Shown piece after piece: positions 17,318-26,055 of a stretch of DNA of 64,000 nucleotides (position 1 is its first letter; each line of letters starts with the position of its first letter). The stretch is from Bacteroidales bacterium (GTDB lineage: Bacteria > Bacteroidota > Bacteroidia > Bacteroidales > VadinHA17). Position numbers and translations under genes: made by a program. The notes beneath the pieces were generated by a model that did not search any database, was not told the origin of the DNA, and saw nothing but the letters and a program-made list of their open reading frames with translations. The stretch is from positions 42,856 through 106,855 of the forward strand of contig JADJLX010000004.1 in the NCBI GenBank assembly GCA_016709865.1, given 5' to 3'.

Positions 17318-19642
17318 TTATTTCTTAACTGTACTAAAATCTATTGGCAGCTGCACCATAACATCAACAGGTATTCCATGCTGCATACCCGGTTTCCAGT
17401 CTGGCATACTGCTAACAACCCTTATTGCCTCAGCTTCCCATACAGGATACTTCTTTTTCAGGACCGTTGCATCACGAACCTTCCCCTTGCTGTCAACTGT
17501 AAAGACAACCAATACAGGCTCAGAGATTTTCTCCGATCCTTTCATAACCTTGATATTGTTATAAATATACGACTGAAGTGCTTTTTCTCCTCCCGGGAAA
17601 GCGGGCATCTCTTCAACAACAAAAAAGACATCTTTGTTGGAAACAGGCTCCCCTTTCTGTACACCATAACCCGTTACTTTAACACTTTCGATTTGTGAAT
17701 CGGACTTCCTTTGCAGATCGTTAGGATTAACCCCTTGTTTCAGTGTGATTTCAATTACTCCATCTTTTGCCTTTTCACCATATAAAGATGCAGCAGCCGG
17801 ATCATTTTTTTTCACATTGATAGATTCAATTTGATCAGGACTGATCTCATTAATATCAATATCCCTTTCAAAACCATTAACTAAAAGTAAAGGCTTGCCT
17901 CCGTATTGTGACCTGTAATTAAGACCTCCGCCTGGCAATGTTTTCTGCTGTTGCCCATATCCTGTAACCTTAAAACTGGAACTATCGTTAAAACCAGTCG
18001 TCCTATGGCCTTTGGAGGTAATTATAATAACACCATCTCTGCCTTCAACACCATATTTATCAATAGCCGGTTGATCCTTTAAAACAGTCATGCTGCCAAT
18101 ATCATCGGGATTAATTCCATTCAGACCATCTTTCCCCCTATTAATGCCATCTATTACAATAAGAGGCTGGGCTTCTGATCCGTCAGTATTTCTTATCCTG
18201 ACTTCTGAAGCTGGTGGTGGCGGCGGCGGCGGGGGTGGTGGCGGAATTGATTCCGCATTCTTTTCGTTGAGCTCTTCTGCCTTTAACCCGGCTTTATTCT
18301 TTGTTGTAATTTCAATGGCTCCGTATTTTGCCTTATCCCCGTATTTTGCAATAGCAGCATCAACTTTAAGAACTTTTATCGATTCTGTATTCTCCTTTTT
18401 AACACTGTTATAATGTTTTTCACTAACCTTTCCATCAATCACATACAGTGGCGGTGGCGGAGGAGGTGGTGGTGGCGGAACCCCGATACTTTTAAGAGTT
18501 ACTGTATCGCTTTCCATCTTTATCTTCATGTCGGCTGTAAAGACTGGTTTTATCGCTTTTGTCTTGAAACCAACATAAGATACTATCAGAATACCATTTT
18601 CAGGAACATCCTTTAGCTGGAAGAAACCCCTGGGATCGGTGGTTACTCCCATAGTTGTTCCTTTAAGAACTACAGTGGCACCTGTCAGAGGTAACCCGGA
18701 GGGATTAACAATTGTTCCCTTAACTTCCTTTGATGCCTGAGAAGAAAGGGAAGCAGTGCTGCTGGTTTCATCATAGCTGATGTATTTATATTCCGGTTTG
18801 GCAAAGGAATATAATACAACAGCAATTACCGGAAGAATAAGTAATAACTTCAGCTTCCTGTAGGGTGAACTTATTTTATTTTTCATCATGATAAATCGTT
18901 TTTTGTTAATTGAAGAATTGAAGGAATTTGCCAGAATGATGACAGGATAGCCAACAATCTGATTTAACAGAGTTGCGCGGTATATGGCCGGATCGGAAGA
19001 GCGCTGCAGCGCCACCTCATCGGCAAGATACTCGTGGTTTTGCTTGATGAACCTGATATAGATCCATGCAACAGGATTAAACCACTGTAACATACAAAGC
19101 AACTCAACAAGCACCAGATCAAACCAGTGCCTTTGCCTGATATGAGCCATTTCGTGATTCACAATCTCCTCTGTTTCAATGTCTGTAACTGAAGGATTGA
19201 CAAACACATAGGAGAAAAATGAAAACGAATTGGTGTATTCAGGAGTCCGGATCAGTCTGACGGAATTCAGAACTTTAACATCAGCTTTTTTAATGACGTT
19301 TATTACAGTTCTGCTCTGTCTGATAACTTTATAAACAACAAACAGGGCCCCGGAAGCATAAAGTATAAACATCAGGGAACCGAAATCAATAAGTGTTGAA
19401 GTTTCTGGTTTTTCAATTTGTGCTACAGAAATATTGCCTGTACTAAAATTCTCAGTAACCGGCAGTATAACAGTATAATGAATTGAGATGAACGGGAAGA
19501 GCATTGAGGCAATTATCCCTGCCAGTAAAAAGAACCGGTTAAGGGTGAAGAACCTCTCATTGCGGAGAAACAGCAGGTATACAAAAGCGAACCCCGAGAG
19601 CCAGATTACTGACTTAAGCAGATAAAATGCAAATGCTTCCAT
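17318..19642 (-). CDS. M56 (BlaR1-type) metallopeptidase fused to CpD-like, three plug-like and TonB domains
   Basis: A 774-residue membrane protein. The N-terminal ~280 residues have four hydrophobic segments and the M56 zinc motif HEMAH (residues 163-167). A last membrane helix is followed by a carboxypeptidase-D-like beta-sandwich (GTIVNPSGLPLTGATVVLKG, ~310-380) and a Pro10 tract. Three tandem units then resemble the TonB-dependent-receptor plug core (VIDG...I..I.VLK...YG...GVI.IT, ~395-660), the first two separated by a second Pro tract. A TonB C-terminal domain ends the chain (FPGGEKALQ...KPGMQHGIPV). The gene is 12 bases downstream of its BlaI regulator. By analogy with BlaR1 it should be a signal-triggered protease that inactivates BlaI; the ligand is unknown. 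No beta-lactamase is nearby. Confidence 0.85.
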   Translation of the reverse strand: MEAFAFYLLKSVIWLSGFAFVYLLFLRNERFFTLNRFFLLAGIIASMLFPFISIHYTVILPVTENFSTGNISVAQIEKPETSTLIDFGSLMFILYASGALFVVYKVIRQSRTVINVIKKADVKVLNSVRLIRTPEYTNSFSFFSYVFVNPSVTDIETEEIVNHEMAHIRQRHWFDLVLVELLCMLQWFNPVAWIYIRFIKQNHEYLADEVALQRSSDPAIYRATLLNQIVGYPVIILANSFNSSINKKRFIMMKNKISSPYRKLKLLLILPVIAVVLYSFAKPEYKYISYDETSSTASLSSQASKEVKGTIVNPSGLPLTGATVVLKGTTMGVTTDPRGFFQLKDVPENGILIVSYVGFKTKAIKPVFTADMKIKMESDTVTLKSIGVPPPPPPPPPPLYVIDGKVSEKHYNSVKKENTESIKVLKVDAAIAKYGDKAKYGAIEITTKNKAGLKAEELNEKNAESIPPPPPPPPPPPASEVRIRNTDGSEAQPLIVIDGINRGKDGLNGINPDDIGSMTVLKDQPAIDKYGVEGRDGVIIITSKGHRTTGFNDSSSFKVTGYGQQQKTLPGGGLNYRSQYGGKPLLLVNGFERDIDINEISPDQIESINVKKNDPAAASLYGEKAKDGVIEITLKQGVNPNDLQRKSDSQIESVKVTGYGVQKGEPVSNKDVFFVVEEMPAFPGGEKALQSYIYNNIKVMKGSEKISEPVLVVFTVDSKGKVRDATVLKKKYPVWEAEAIRVVSSMPDWKPGMQHGIPVDVMVQLPIDFSTVKK

Positions 19643-19654
19643 TATTTCCGTTTC

Positions 19655-20020
19655 TTATTTTTTGTCAATTCCTTTTTTTGTATCCTCGAGGAGCTCTTCA
19701 AGTTCCTTAAGTGTAAGGTCCTTCTCCCGGGCAAAGAATGAAGCCATCGCCGGAAAAGAGTTGTTGAAATATCCCTCCATCAGTCCGAACAGCTGACTCT
19801 TCGAATAGTCACTTTTCGATACCAGCGGATGGTAGAGATGAACGTTCCCATATGCTTTGTGGCCAACATACCCTTTCTTCTCAAGTACCCTCACAACTGT
19901 TGACACAGTATTCCGGGCAGGTTTCGGCTCGCCAAAACTATCGCGGATATCCTTTACAAGACCCTCTTCCATGTCCCATAAAATCTGCATTACCTGTTCT
20001 TCTGCTTTTGTTAACTGCAT
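19655..20020 (-). CDS. BlaI/MecI/CopY family transcriptional repressor (copy 1)
   Basis: A 121-residue protein with an N-terminal winged helix (LTKAEEQVMQILWDMEEG, NTVSTVVRVLEKKGYVGH) and a C-terminal dimerisation helix region (LKELEELLED). Members bind dyads as dimers and are cleaved after signalling by the partner M56 protease. It is the first gene of a two-gene operon with the M56/plug/TonB gene. Its own promoter contains a perfect dyad between the -33 and -7 boxes, which suggests autorepression. The leader between the predicted start site and the ATG is about 70 bases and includes a short array of CGTGCGTCG-like words. Confidence 0.93.
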   Translation of the reverse strand: MQLTKAEEQVMQILWDMEEGLVKDIRDSFGEPKPARNTVSTVVRVLEKKGYVGHKAYGNVHLYHPLVSKSDYSKSQLFGLMEGYFNNSFPAMASFFAREKDLTLKELEELLEDTKKGIDKK

Positions 20021-20095
20021 TTGTGTTTGTATTAATTATCAAAATACCGTGCGTCGTTAGCCGTGTGTCGTAAGTCGTTTGTCAATCCTTCCCAA

Positions 20096-20160
20096 CAAAG
20101 ATATGACTATTTTTATAGTCACGCAAATATTTTGCAATAAAAATGACTATATTCCTAGTC
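20096..20160 (-). promoter_or_regulatory. BlaI-1 promoter with two GACTAT-N4-ATAGTC operators
   Basis: On the minus strand, TTTG (20127-20124), a 20-base spacer and TATCTTTG (20103-20096) match the Bacteroidota primary-sigma promoter. The spacer holds the perfect 16-bp dyad GACTATTTTTATAGTC (20105-20120). A second, slightly imperfect dyad, GACTATATTCCTAGTC, lies at 20145-20160, its centre 40 bp away. BlaI bound to the first site would block polymerase. Confidence 0.78.
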
Positions 20161-20219
20161 ATTTGTTGTATCTCTTTGTATTTATGCCAGTTAGTAATTG
20201 CTTTTTCATGTGATTTATA

Positions 20220-20323
20220 CCTCTGTGTAGCTCTGTGCCTCCTCTGTGTGACTCTGTGTCAGTTCTTAGTCTTCTTTTATTACACAGAAAAAATCCGGAG
20301 AAGTCACAGAGAGACACAGAGAT
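20220..20323. repeat. Dispersed palindrome, ACACAGAG family, copy C
   Basis: CTCTGTGTAGCTCTGTGCCTCCTC words on the left, and ATTACACAG, AATCCGGAGAAG and GAGACACAGAG words on the right. It lies upstream of the DUF1080 gene; a TAAATTTG -7-like box follows at 20333-20340. Confidence 0.75.
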
Positions 20324-20427
20324 CACTTTCCCTAAATTTGACAATAGATATAGTGTACTGGAATTCTGAATCAGTTATAAATTTTTTTTACTATTTTGCA
20401 TCGGAAAACAAACCAATAAAATATATT

Positions 20428-21153
20428 ATGAAAAGAAACATTATTCTGACATTATTAGCAGCATTGCTAATCTCTCTCCCTTCATTCGGACAGAACAAAC
20501 TCACAGGCAAAGAAAAGAAAGACGGATGGGTTCTTTTATTCAACGGTAAAGATTTTACCGGCTGGCGCCAGTGTAACGGAACAGCTATGCCTGCAAACTG
20601 GGTCCTTGAAGATAATGCTATGAAAGTATTCACCGGTGAAGGTAAAAAACCCGGAGAAGGTGCAAATGGCGACATCGTTTATGGCTCAAAGAAATTTAAA
20701 AATTTCGAACTCTCTATCGACTGGAAAGCAAGCAAAGCAGCTAACTCAGGAATCTTCTTTAATGTGAGAGAAGTCCCGGGAAAGCCTGTTTACTACGCAG
20801 CTCCAGAGATTCAAGTCCTCGATAACGTTGATGCTACCGACAATAAGATTGCCAGTCATCTTGCAGGTTCTCTTTATGACATGATTGCAGCCGATCCGAA
20901 AACAGTTAAGCCTGCCGGAGAATGGAATACAATTGTAATTAAAGTTGTAGATGGAAAAGTAACTCATACCCAGAATGGTGTAAAAGTTGTTGAATACACC
21001 CTCTGGACTCCTGAGTGGGATGCCGCAGTTGAAAAAAGTAAATTCAAAACATTCCCGGGCTGGACAGAAGGTATCGCAAAAGAGGGTTATATTGGCCTCC
21101 AGGATCATGGTTATCCCGTATGGTTCAGGAACATAAAAATCCGCGAACTCTAA
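20428..21153 (+). CDS. DUF1080 (3-keto-disaccharide hydrolase-like) secreted protein
   Basis: A 241-residue exported protein with a signal peptide ending SLPSFGQ. I chose ATG 20428 because the frame extending to 20143 passes through repeat DNA. The mature part has the DUF1080 hallmarks: WVLLFNGKDFTGWR at the start, NFELSIDWKASKAANSGIFFNV in the middle, and GYIGLQDHGYPVWFRNIKIREL at the end. This is a concanavalin-like jelly roll; some members hydrolyse 3-keto-glycosides, but the substrate here is unknown. A strong terminator follows. Confidence 0.87.
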   Translation: MKRNIILTLLAALLISLPSFGQNKLTGKEKKDGWVLLFNGKDFTGWRQCNGTAMPANWVLEDNAMKVFTGEGKKPGEGANGDIVYGSKKFKNFELSIDWKASKAANSGIFFNVREVPGKPVYYAAPEIQVLDNVDATDNKIASHLAGSLYDMIAADPKTVKPAGEWNTIVIKVVDGKVTHTQNGVKVVEYTLWTPEWDAAVEKSKFKTFPGWTEGIAKEGYIGLQDHGYPVWFRNIKIREL

Positions 21154-21202
21154 TCTAGACCTAAGAAGCTAAGGGCACAGGGCACAGAGCACAGGGCAAA
21201 AG

Positions 21203-21233
21203 AAAAGGGCTCTGTGCACTGAGCCCTTTTTTT
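21203..21233. terminator. Bidirectional rho-independent terminator
   Basis: A perfect 10-bp stem, AAAAGGGCTC (21203-21212) and GAGCCCTTTT (21221-21230), with an 8-base loop and a T-run to 21233. It serves the DUF1080 gene on the plus strand and tRNA-Val, which ends two bases away, on the minus strand. Confidence 0.85.
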
Positions 21234-21234
21234 G

Positions 21235-21309
21235 TGGGTTGTACTGGAGTCGAACCAGTGACCCCTACCCTGTCAAGGTAATGCTCTAAACCAACTGAGC
21301 TAACAACCC
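21235..21309 (-). tRNA. tRNA-Val (anticodon GAC)
   Basis: The minus strand folds into a full cloverleaf: acceptor GGGTTGT/ACAACCC with discriminator A, D-arm GCTC/GAGC, anticodon stem TTACC/GGTAG with loop TTGACAG (anticodon GAC) and T-arm ACTGG-TTCGACT-CCAGT. CCA is not encoded. Confidence 0.95.
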
Positions 21310-21334
21310 TTCATTTATTACTAATTGGGTAGTT

Positions 21335-21377
21335 TGCTCTAAACCTCCCGATAGCTATCGGGATGAGCTAACAACCC
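21335..21377 (-). pseudogene. Truncated tRNA-Val 5' copy with 18-bp palindrome in the D-loop
   Basis: On the minus strand it reads GGGTTGTTAGCTCA (identical to tRNA-Val positions 1-14), then TCCCGATAGCTATCGGGA, then GGTTTAGAGCA (identical to the tRNA from G18 on). The three bases GTT at tRNA positions 15-17 are replaced by the palindrome, and everything from the anticodon stem onward is missing. It starts 68 bases upstream of the intact tRNA on the same strand. Confidence 0.8.
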
Positions 21378-21547
21378 TTTGATGCGTCAAAAATAATAAT
21401 TTTATCCATTCATTTTGCTTACTGCAATCAGATTGTTTAATTTCGATATTCCAAATATTATTAAAAGGTTTCCCCTGCCCCCCGGGGGGGGGGGTAGATG
21501 AAGGGATCATTTGTGCATTTTAAATATTAACGTAATAAATATCAGAC

Positions 21548-22315
21548 ATGATATCACATGAAATTGATTACAAGATTTTCGGCGACGATATCCAATTTGT
21601 AGAGATTGAACTCGATCCGAAAGAGACAGTAATTGCAGAGGCCGGAACAATGGTCTACATGGAACAGGGCATTAATTTCGAGGTGAAAATGGGCGACGGT
21701 TCAACTCCTAACCAGGGACTGATGGGAAAACTTCTCTCTGCAGGTTCAAGGCTCCTCACTGGAGAATCGCTCTTTATTACTCACTTCACAAACCATGGTT
21801 ATAATAAAAGCCATGTTGCCTTTGCGGCACCATATCCGGGAACTATAATTCCTGTTGACCTGAAAGATGTCAGGAACACTCTTATCGTACAAAAAGACGG
21901 CTTCCTCTGTGCTGCTTTCGGTACAAAACTCTCCATCACGCTAAACAAGAGAATCGGTGCTGGATTGCTTGGAGGCGAAGGATTTATCCTCCAAAAAATT
22001 GAGGGTGATGGCAAAGCTTTCATCCATGCAGGAGGGACTGTAATTGAAAAACAGCTGAATAATGAAACTCTTCGTATTGATACCGGCTGTATTGTTGCTT
22101 TCGAGCCTTCAATCGACTTCGACATTGAAGCTTCAGGAAGCCTTAAATCGATGGTCTTCGGAGGTGAAGGCTTATTCCTTGCCACATTGCATGGTACCGG
22201 AAAGGTCTGGCTGCAGTCAATGCCAATACGTAAACTGATCCGTGCTCTCGCCCCAATGGGCGGGAACAGAGGCAAGGAAGCCGGTTCTATTCTTGGCAGT
22301 TTCCTTGAGAGATAA
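21548..22315 (+). CDS. TIGR00266/AIM24 family protein
   Basis: A 255-residue soluble protein built of beta-strand repeats. It matches the TIGR00266 (AIM24-like) family by [24 protein letters not shown] near the start, [22 protein letters not shown] in the middle, and a C-terminal [11 protein letters not shown]. The bacterial function is unknown; the fold is a trimeric beta-prism related to tryptophan-RNA-attenuation-like proteins. The 240-base gap before it holds the tRNA-Val fragment and a short CCCCCCGGGGGGGG run at about 21479-21494. Confidence 0.87.
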   Translation: MISHEIDYKIFGDDIQFVEIELDPKETVIAEAGTMVYMEQGINFEVKMGDGSTPNQGLMGKLLSAGSRLLTGESLFITHFTNHGYNKSHVAFAAPYPGTIIPVDLKDVRNTLIVQKDGFLCAAFGTKLSITLNKRIGAGLLGGEGFILQKIEGDGKAFIHAGGTVIEKQLNNETLRIDTGCIVAFEPSIDFDIEASGSLKSMVFGGEGLFLATLHGTGKVWLQSMPIRKLIRALAPMGGNRGKEAGSILGSFLER

Positions 22316-22445
22316 TAAATAACCCTATCAGAAAGTCGCTTTCATCATCCATACCTAATCTGATGACTGTGAAACAATTAACAGGAGTGGGGTGGTAAGG
22401 TAACGTGTTTTCATAATACTAATAATTCTTAAAATTAAAAGAAGA

Positions 22446-22545
22446 CCTGACACAGAGTTACACGGAGGAGACACAGAGCTACACAGAGAGATTTGTTTTC
22501 CTCTGTGGCTCTCTGTGCTTTCTCCGGCTTTCCTCTGTGTAACAA
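22446..22545. repeat. Dispersed palindrome, ACACAGAG family, copy D
   Basis: Inverted orientation: ACACAGAG words come first and CTCTGTG words second, with TTTCTCCGGCTTT as the core. It fills the convergent gap between the TIGR00266 gene and the fucosidase, leaving about 130 bases (22316-22445) with nothing recognisable. Confidence 0.75.
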
Positions 22546-22550
22546 AAACA

Positions 22551-23868
22551 TTAAAATATATCAGAATATTTATTTCTGCAGCTGAAGTTTCCATCCAACA
22601 CAATAGCCAGAACAGTAATATATTCATCAAGAACTGAATCCGGAACATCAATGAAAATGAGTCCTGAATTATTACTCCAGTATGGCTTCAGGTATTCTTT
22701 ATATGTAAGCTTCGTTCCATTCCCGACAGTATAGATCCTGTTGATCTTGTTCTTCACCCCCTCCAGCATAACCTGTCCCTTCGGTTTGCCATGAATAAAT
22801 AAATAAAGCATTGTACTGTCCTTTGATATTGTTGATGGTCCATAGAAATAGCCTGCCGGAAGCCCTCCCACTGTTCCGTAAATTGCTTCCGCATGCTTTC
22901 TGTTCCACTTGCCCAGCTCCTTCAGAACTGACACCTCCTCTGCCGGAATTGTACCATCAGCTCTTGGCCCGATATCGAGAAGCATGTTCCCTCCTTTTGA
23001 AAGACCCTCAGCAAATATTCTAATTACCTGTGCCGGAGATTTAAACTCTTTGTCATTCTGCTGGTACCCCACGAGTCGTTTATTGTCATACAGAGTTCCC
23101 AGTACTTTTCAGCCGGTCTGGTAACCGGAAGTCCCTGCTCCGGAGTAGCATAATCACCATAGCCCTGAAGACGTGAATTTATTATTGCAGCAGGATTCCT
23201 TTCAAGTATCATTTTTCGTATTTCAGGAGCTCTCCACTTAGCTGCGGTCTGTTCCCAGTCTCCATCAAACCAGTATAGATCAGGATTGAAGTTCTTTCCG
23301 AGTTCATTTAACTGCCCGTGATTAAAAGCGTCGAACCTTTTCCACCTGATTGAGTCATTTTCATATCTCTTTTCAGCCTTTGTAAAATTCGGATAGTCTG
23401 CATTCGACCAGTCAAGCAGTGAATAATAAATCCCGACTTTCAGACCATTCTTCCTCAATGAATTTACAAACGGTGTAACAAGATCTTTCTTTGCAGGAGT
23501 CTTCTTAACAACGCTAAGCTCTCCCATTTTTGTATCCCAGAGAGCTACCCCGTCGTGATGTTTGGAAGTAAGGACTGCATATTTTGCACCGCTCTCTTTT
23601 ATAAGAGAAGCCCATTCATCTGGTTTATATGAAGCAGCTGTAAACCCATTTAGCTGTTTCATATAATCGTCGTATGAGATATAACCATTATAGAACGACC
23701 ATGATTCATCAATTCCGTTCACGGCATATATTCCCCAGTGAATAAAAATCCCGAGCCTGGCATCGCTGAACCACTGCATCCTGGTCTCTTTTTCTTTAGG
23801 GGTTTCCTGCGCCGAAAGAGAGTAAGTAATCAGGAAAAGTAATAGAAGAGGGAAAATGTATTTTTCAT
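22551..23868 (-). CDS. Alpha-L-fucosidase, GH29 (two frameshifts)
   Basis: Three frames join into one exported GH29 enzyme of about 438 residues. The ATG at 23868 begins MKKYIFPLLLLF...SLSAQ only if one A is added to the A-run near 23861-23865. The catalytic part then runs in frame: WFSDARLGIFIHWG, TSKHHDGVALWD and the nucleophile Asp in LYWFDGDW. After NDSWG the frame breaks at a four-base C run (23067-23070); adding one base gives GYQQNDKEFKSP and a normal GH29 end (SKGGNMLLDIGPRADG). Both breaks are in homopolymers, so either base-calling errors or a young pseudogene could explain them. The enzyme would release terminal fucose in the periplasm. Confidence 0.8.
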
Positions 23869-23899
23869 TGATTAGTTAGTCTTTAATTATTAAGTAGCA

Positions 23900-24003
23900 T
23901 TCTCTGTGTAACTCTGTGTCTTCTCTGTGTAGCTCTGTGTAAGTTCTTCATTTATTTATTACACAGAGGAAATCCGGAGGAGACACAGAGAGCCACAGAG
24001 GAA
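23900..24003. repeat. Dispersed palindrome, ACACAGAG family, copy E
   Basis: CTCTGTGTAACTCTGTG words on the left; TTACACAGAG, AATCCGGAGGAG and GCCACAGAG words on the right. It lies between the fucosidase start and the end of the acetyltransferase-like gene and is closest in sequence to copy A. Confidence 0.78.
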
Positions 24004-24023
24004 GAATATATAAATCTATATAA

Positions 24024-25151
24024 TTATGAAAAATCGAACCCCGAAATATAAGCAGGAGCATCATAAAAGCCCTCCTTCTCCTTATCCGTCAGATTAATGA
24101 ACCTGGCATATACCAGTCCGGGTTTTGCATTAAGCATCCTGTTTAGTGCCCCCATCTTTACCCCGGTTCTGATCTTGTCAAAAGAAGACTCCTGTCGTCA
24201 AGCCAGGTCAGACCTGTATGAAATCCCTCCTCCGCACATGCCGATTCAAAAAAGATCCGCGAGCAGTTTCTCTCTTCCGGGTTTACAATATATTGCATCG
24301 AACACCAGATATCGAAATTCCCCCGGTCTGAAGAGTCTCCTGAAATATGGCATTTTAGGCAGTATGCTCATCATTACCCAGCCCCAGATCCCCGGTACAT
24401 CATATACTTTGTAGACCGATGGTATTGCACAAACCCCCGCAATTATCTCATTTTCTTCTTTTAATACATAATACCTGTTGCCGAAAAAAGCATAATCTGT
24501 ACTGAAGAAAGCATAATCTTTGTAGTATTCAAGTAACAGAGATTCCATTTTATTCTTCTCTTCCTCCCTGAGTTTAGTTACCCGTGAATCGGTTTTCGGA
24601 GAGAATCTGCTGAATGCAACAGTCAGGAAAGATCTTATGTACTCATATCCGGCCTGGTTTACAAGATTCTTAGATCTCTCATTCATGCTTTCGACAAAAG
24701 CATACATAACATGCTTGTCTCCTTCAAAAACATCCTTTAGTTCAAGTAAATGCGGTTTGCTGAATATTTCAAGAGTTTTTTGCTTGAATGTGTCGTCTTT
24801 CTCCGGTTTGATAACAGCTCTCCTGCGTTTTCGCCAGTTAACATCCGACTGGTATGTTGACTGAAATGCAAGATACCTCAGATATGAAGCAGGATATCTT
24901 AATCTACCCTGACCTGAAATCCGGAAACACGATCCTACGGTACCTGTTATCTGATTCTTCTTATATAAAGAAACAAATCTGATCTGATCTTTATACGCCT
25001 CAATCCTTGGTCCGATATTCTGAAGTGAGAATCTTAAACCACCTTCGGATCCCTGTACAGCATGACTTAATACATCCAGGATCCCTTCATTTGCATGATC
25101 CGATATCCTTACCTCCAGGCCCTTATAATCAAATACCTTTCTTTCAAACAT
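24024..25151 (-). CDS. Putative GNAT-like acetyltransferase (two frameshifts)
   Basis: The first 301 residues are open (24246-25151). Removing one T from the run opposite 24248-24253 continues the frame as LFESACAEEGFHTGLTWLDDRS. Adding one base near 24183 then gives FDKIRTGVKMG...LVYARFIN and a stop at 24024, for about 375 residues. The middle part (RYYVLKEENEIIAGVCAI) and the C-terminal alternation resemble a GNAT fold, but no substrate motif is clear, so this is a tentative call. The gene is 17 bases downstream of the DUF4197 gene, on the same strand. Confidence 0.5.
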
Positions 25152-25168
25152 CTTATCTCTTAGCCTTC

Positions 25169-25927
25169 TTATTTAGTTTTATTATCGAGGCTTCCAAATA
25201 CTCTCTGAAGAATCGGAGAGACTCTTGCTGACACATCTTTTCTTATTTTCAATTCCTCAAGCTCAACCTTCATAAACATCCCGGCAAGTGCTTTATTGGT
25301 CAGATAATCATCAAGATCCGTATTTACAGGTTTCAGGTTTGCAACCCTTCCGGCAACAGAATTTGCCAGTGTGTTCCATTTTCCTGTAAGTGCCACCCAT
25401 GAGTCTTTAGTTGAAACTCCTGCAACTATTTTCTTTTCGGTAGAAGCCTGAATTTTCGGTTTATAAAGGGCATAAAGTTCTGAAAAGGTTGTTGAGCGCA
25501 AATAGCCGGTTGCTGCATTATCAGCTCCGTTAAGGATATTGAATGCATCTTTTATTGTCATCTGCTTTACACTGTTGACAAAAATAGGAGCTACCTCTTT
25601 AGCTGCATCTTCTGCCGCCCTGTTTATTCTCAGAACAACATCCTGCATGAGCTTGTCTCCTCCGGGCAGCCTGGATATATTGTCTACTATTGTTTTTGCC
25701 TCATCGGGAAGAAGAATTTTTATTGCCTCATCACCATAATAGCCATTCTCTGCTGCAAGCCTTTGTGCCGAATTCTTTGCCCCAGTCATTAAGGCTTCTT
25801 TTAATCCATTAATCACCTCCGCCTCCGTAAGCGGAACCGGACCCGCCGATTGAAGTAAATTCATGACCTCTGCACATCCTGTAAGTATCATCACAGCAAC
25901 AAGGAATGAAATTATTCTGGTCTTCAT
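25169..25927 (-). CDS. DUF4197 lipoprotein
   Basis: A 252-residue protein; I chose the Met at 25927 because it begins a lipoprotein signal (MKTRIISFLVAVMILTGCAE) with Cys as the lipid anchor. The body matches DUF4197: LTEAEVINGLKEALMTGAKNSAQRL, then GDEAIKILLPDE, and DDYLTNKALAGMFMKVELEELKIR near the end. The family is alpha-helical and of unknown function in Proteobacteria and Bacteroidota. The longer frame to 26011 translates repeat DNA. Confidence 0.85.
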   Translation of the reverse strand: MKTRIISFLVAVMILTGCAEVMNLLQSAGPVPLTEAEVINGLKEALMTGAKNSAQRLAAENGYYGDEAIKILLPDEAKTIVDNISRLPGGDKLMQDVVLRINRAAEDAAKEVAPIFVNSVKQMTIKDAFNILNGADNAATGYLRSTTFSELYALYKPKIQASTEKKIVAGVSTKDSWVALTGKWNTLANSVAGRVANLKPVNTDLDDYLTNKALAGMFMKVELEELKIRKDVSARVSPILQRVFGSLDNKTK

Positions 25928-25963
25928 AATTAGGATTTTAATTATTATGCAAGATACAAAAAA

Positions 25964-26045
25964 AGGCGCAAAGGCGCAAAGGCATAATGGCGCAAAGGCG
26001 TAATGGCACAATGGCGTAACGGCTCAAAGGCATAACGGCTCGATG
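25964..26045. repeat. Short-word tandem array (GGCGCAAA / GGCRTAAYGG)
   Basis: About nine degenerate 8-10 bp words (GGCGCAAAGG, GGCATAATGG, GGCGTAATGG, GGCTCAAAGG and so on) run head to tail between ispD and the DUF4197 gene. Unlike the other families, no inverted half is visible. Confidence 0.65.
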
Positions 26046-26055
26046 GCTCAGTGAG

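Noticed and set aside
17273..17698. A plus-strand frame of 141 codons overlapping the end of the M56 gene
   Set aside because: It is antisense to the well-supported TonB domain and has no recognisable protein features.
18213..18481. GGC/GGT-rich tracts in the M56 gene as sequence errors
   Set aside because: They encode two in-frame proline runs that separate folded modules, a common linker type.
17318..20020. The BlaI/M56 pair as a beta-lactam resistance locus
   Set aside because: No beta-lactamase or low-affinity PBP gene is near either pair, and the sensor domain is replaced by plug and TonB modules. The pbpC gene is 10 kb away with its own conserved partner.
20143..20427. An upstream extension of the DUF1080 gene
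   Set aside because: It runs through a repeat and places extra residues before a clear signal peptide.
21335..21377. The tRNA fragments as functional tRNAs
   Set aside because: The anticodon stem, T-arm and acceptor 3' strand are missing in both.
21479..21494. A run of C followed by G as a regulatory quadruplex
   Set aside because: It is a single short palindromic run and could be a degraded member of the C/G hairpin family or a read artefact.
14597..24003. The ACACAGAG arrays as possible CRISPR repeats
   Set aside because: Words are 8-11 bp, degenerate and inverted around a core; there are no equal-length unique spacers and no cas genes.
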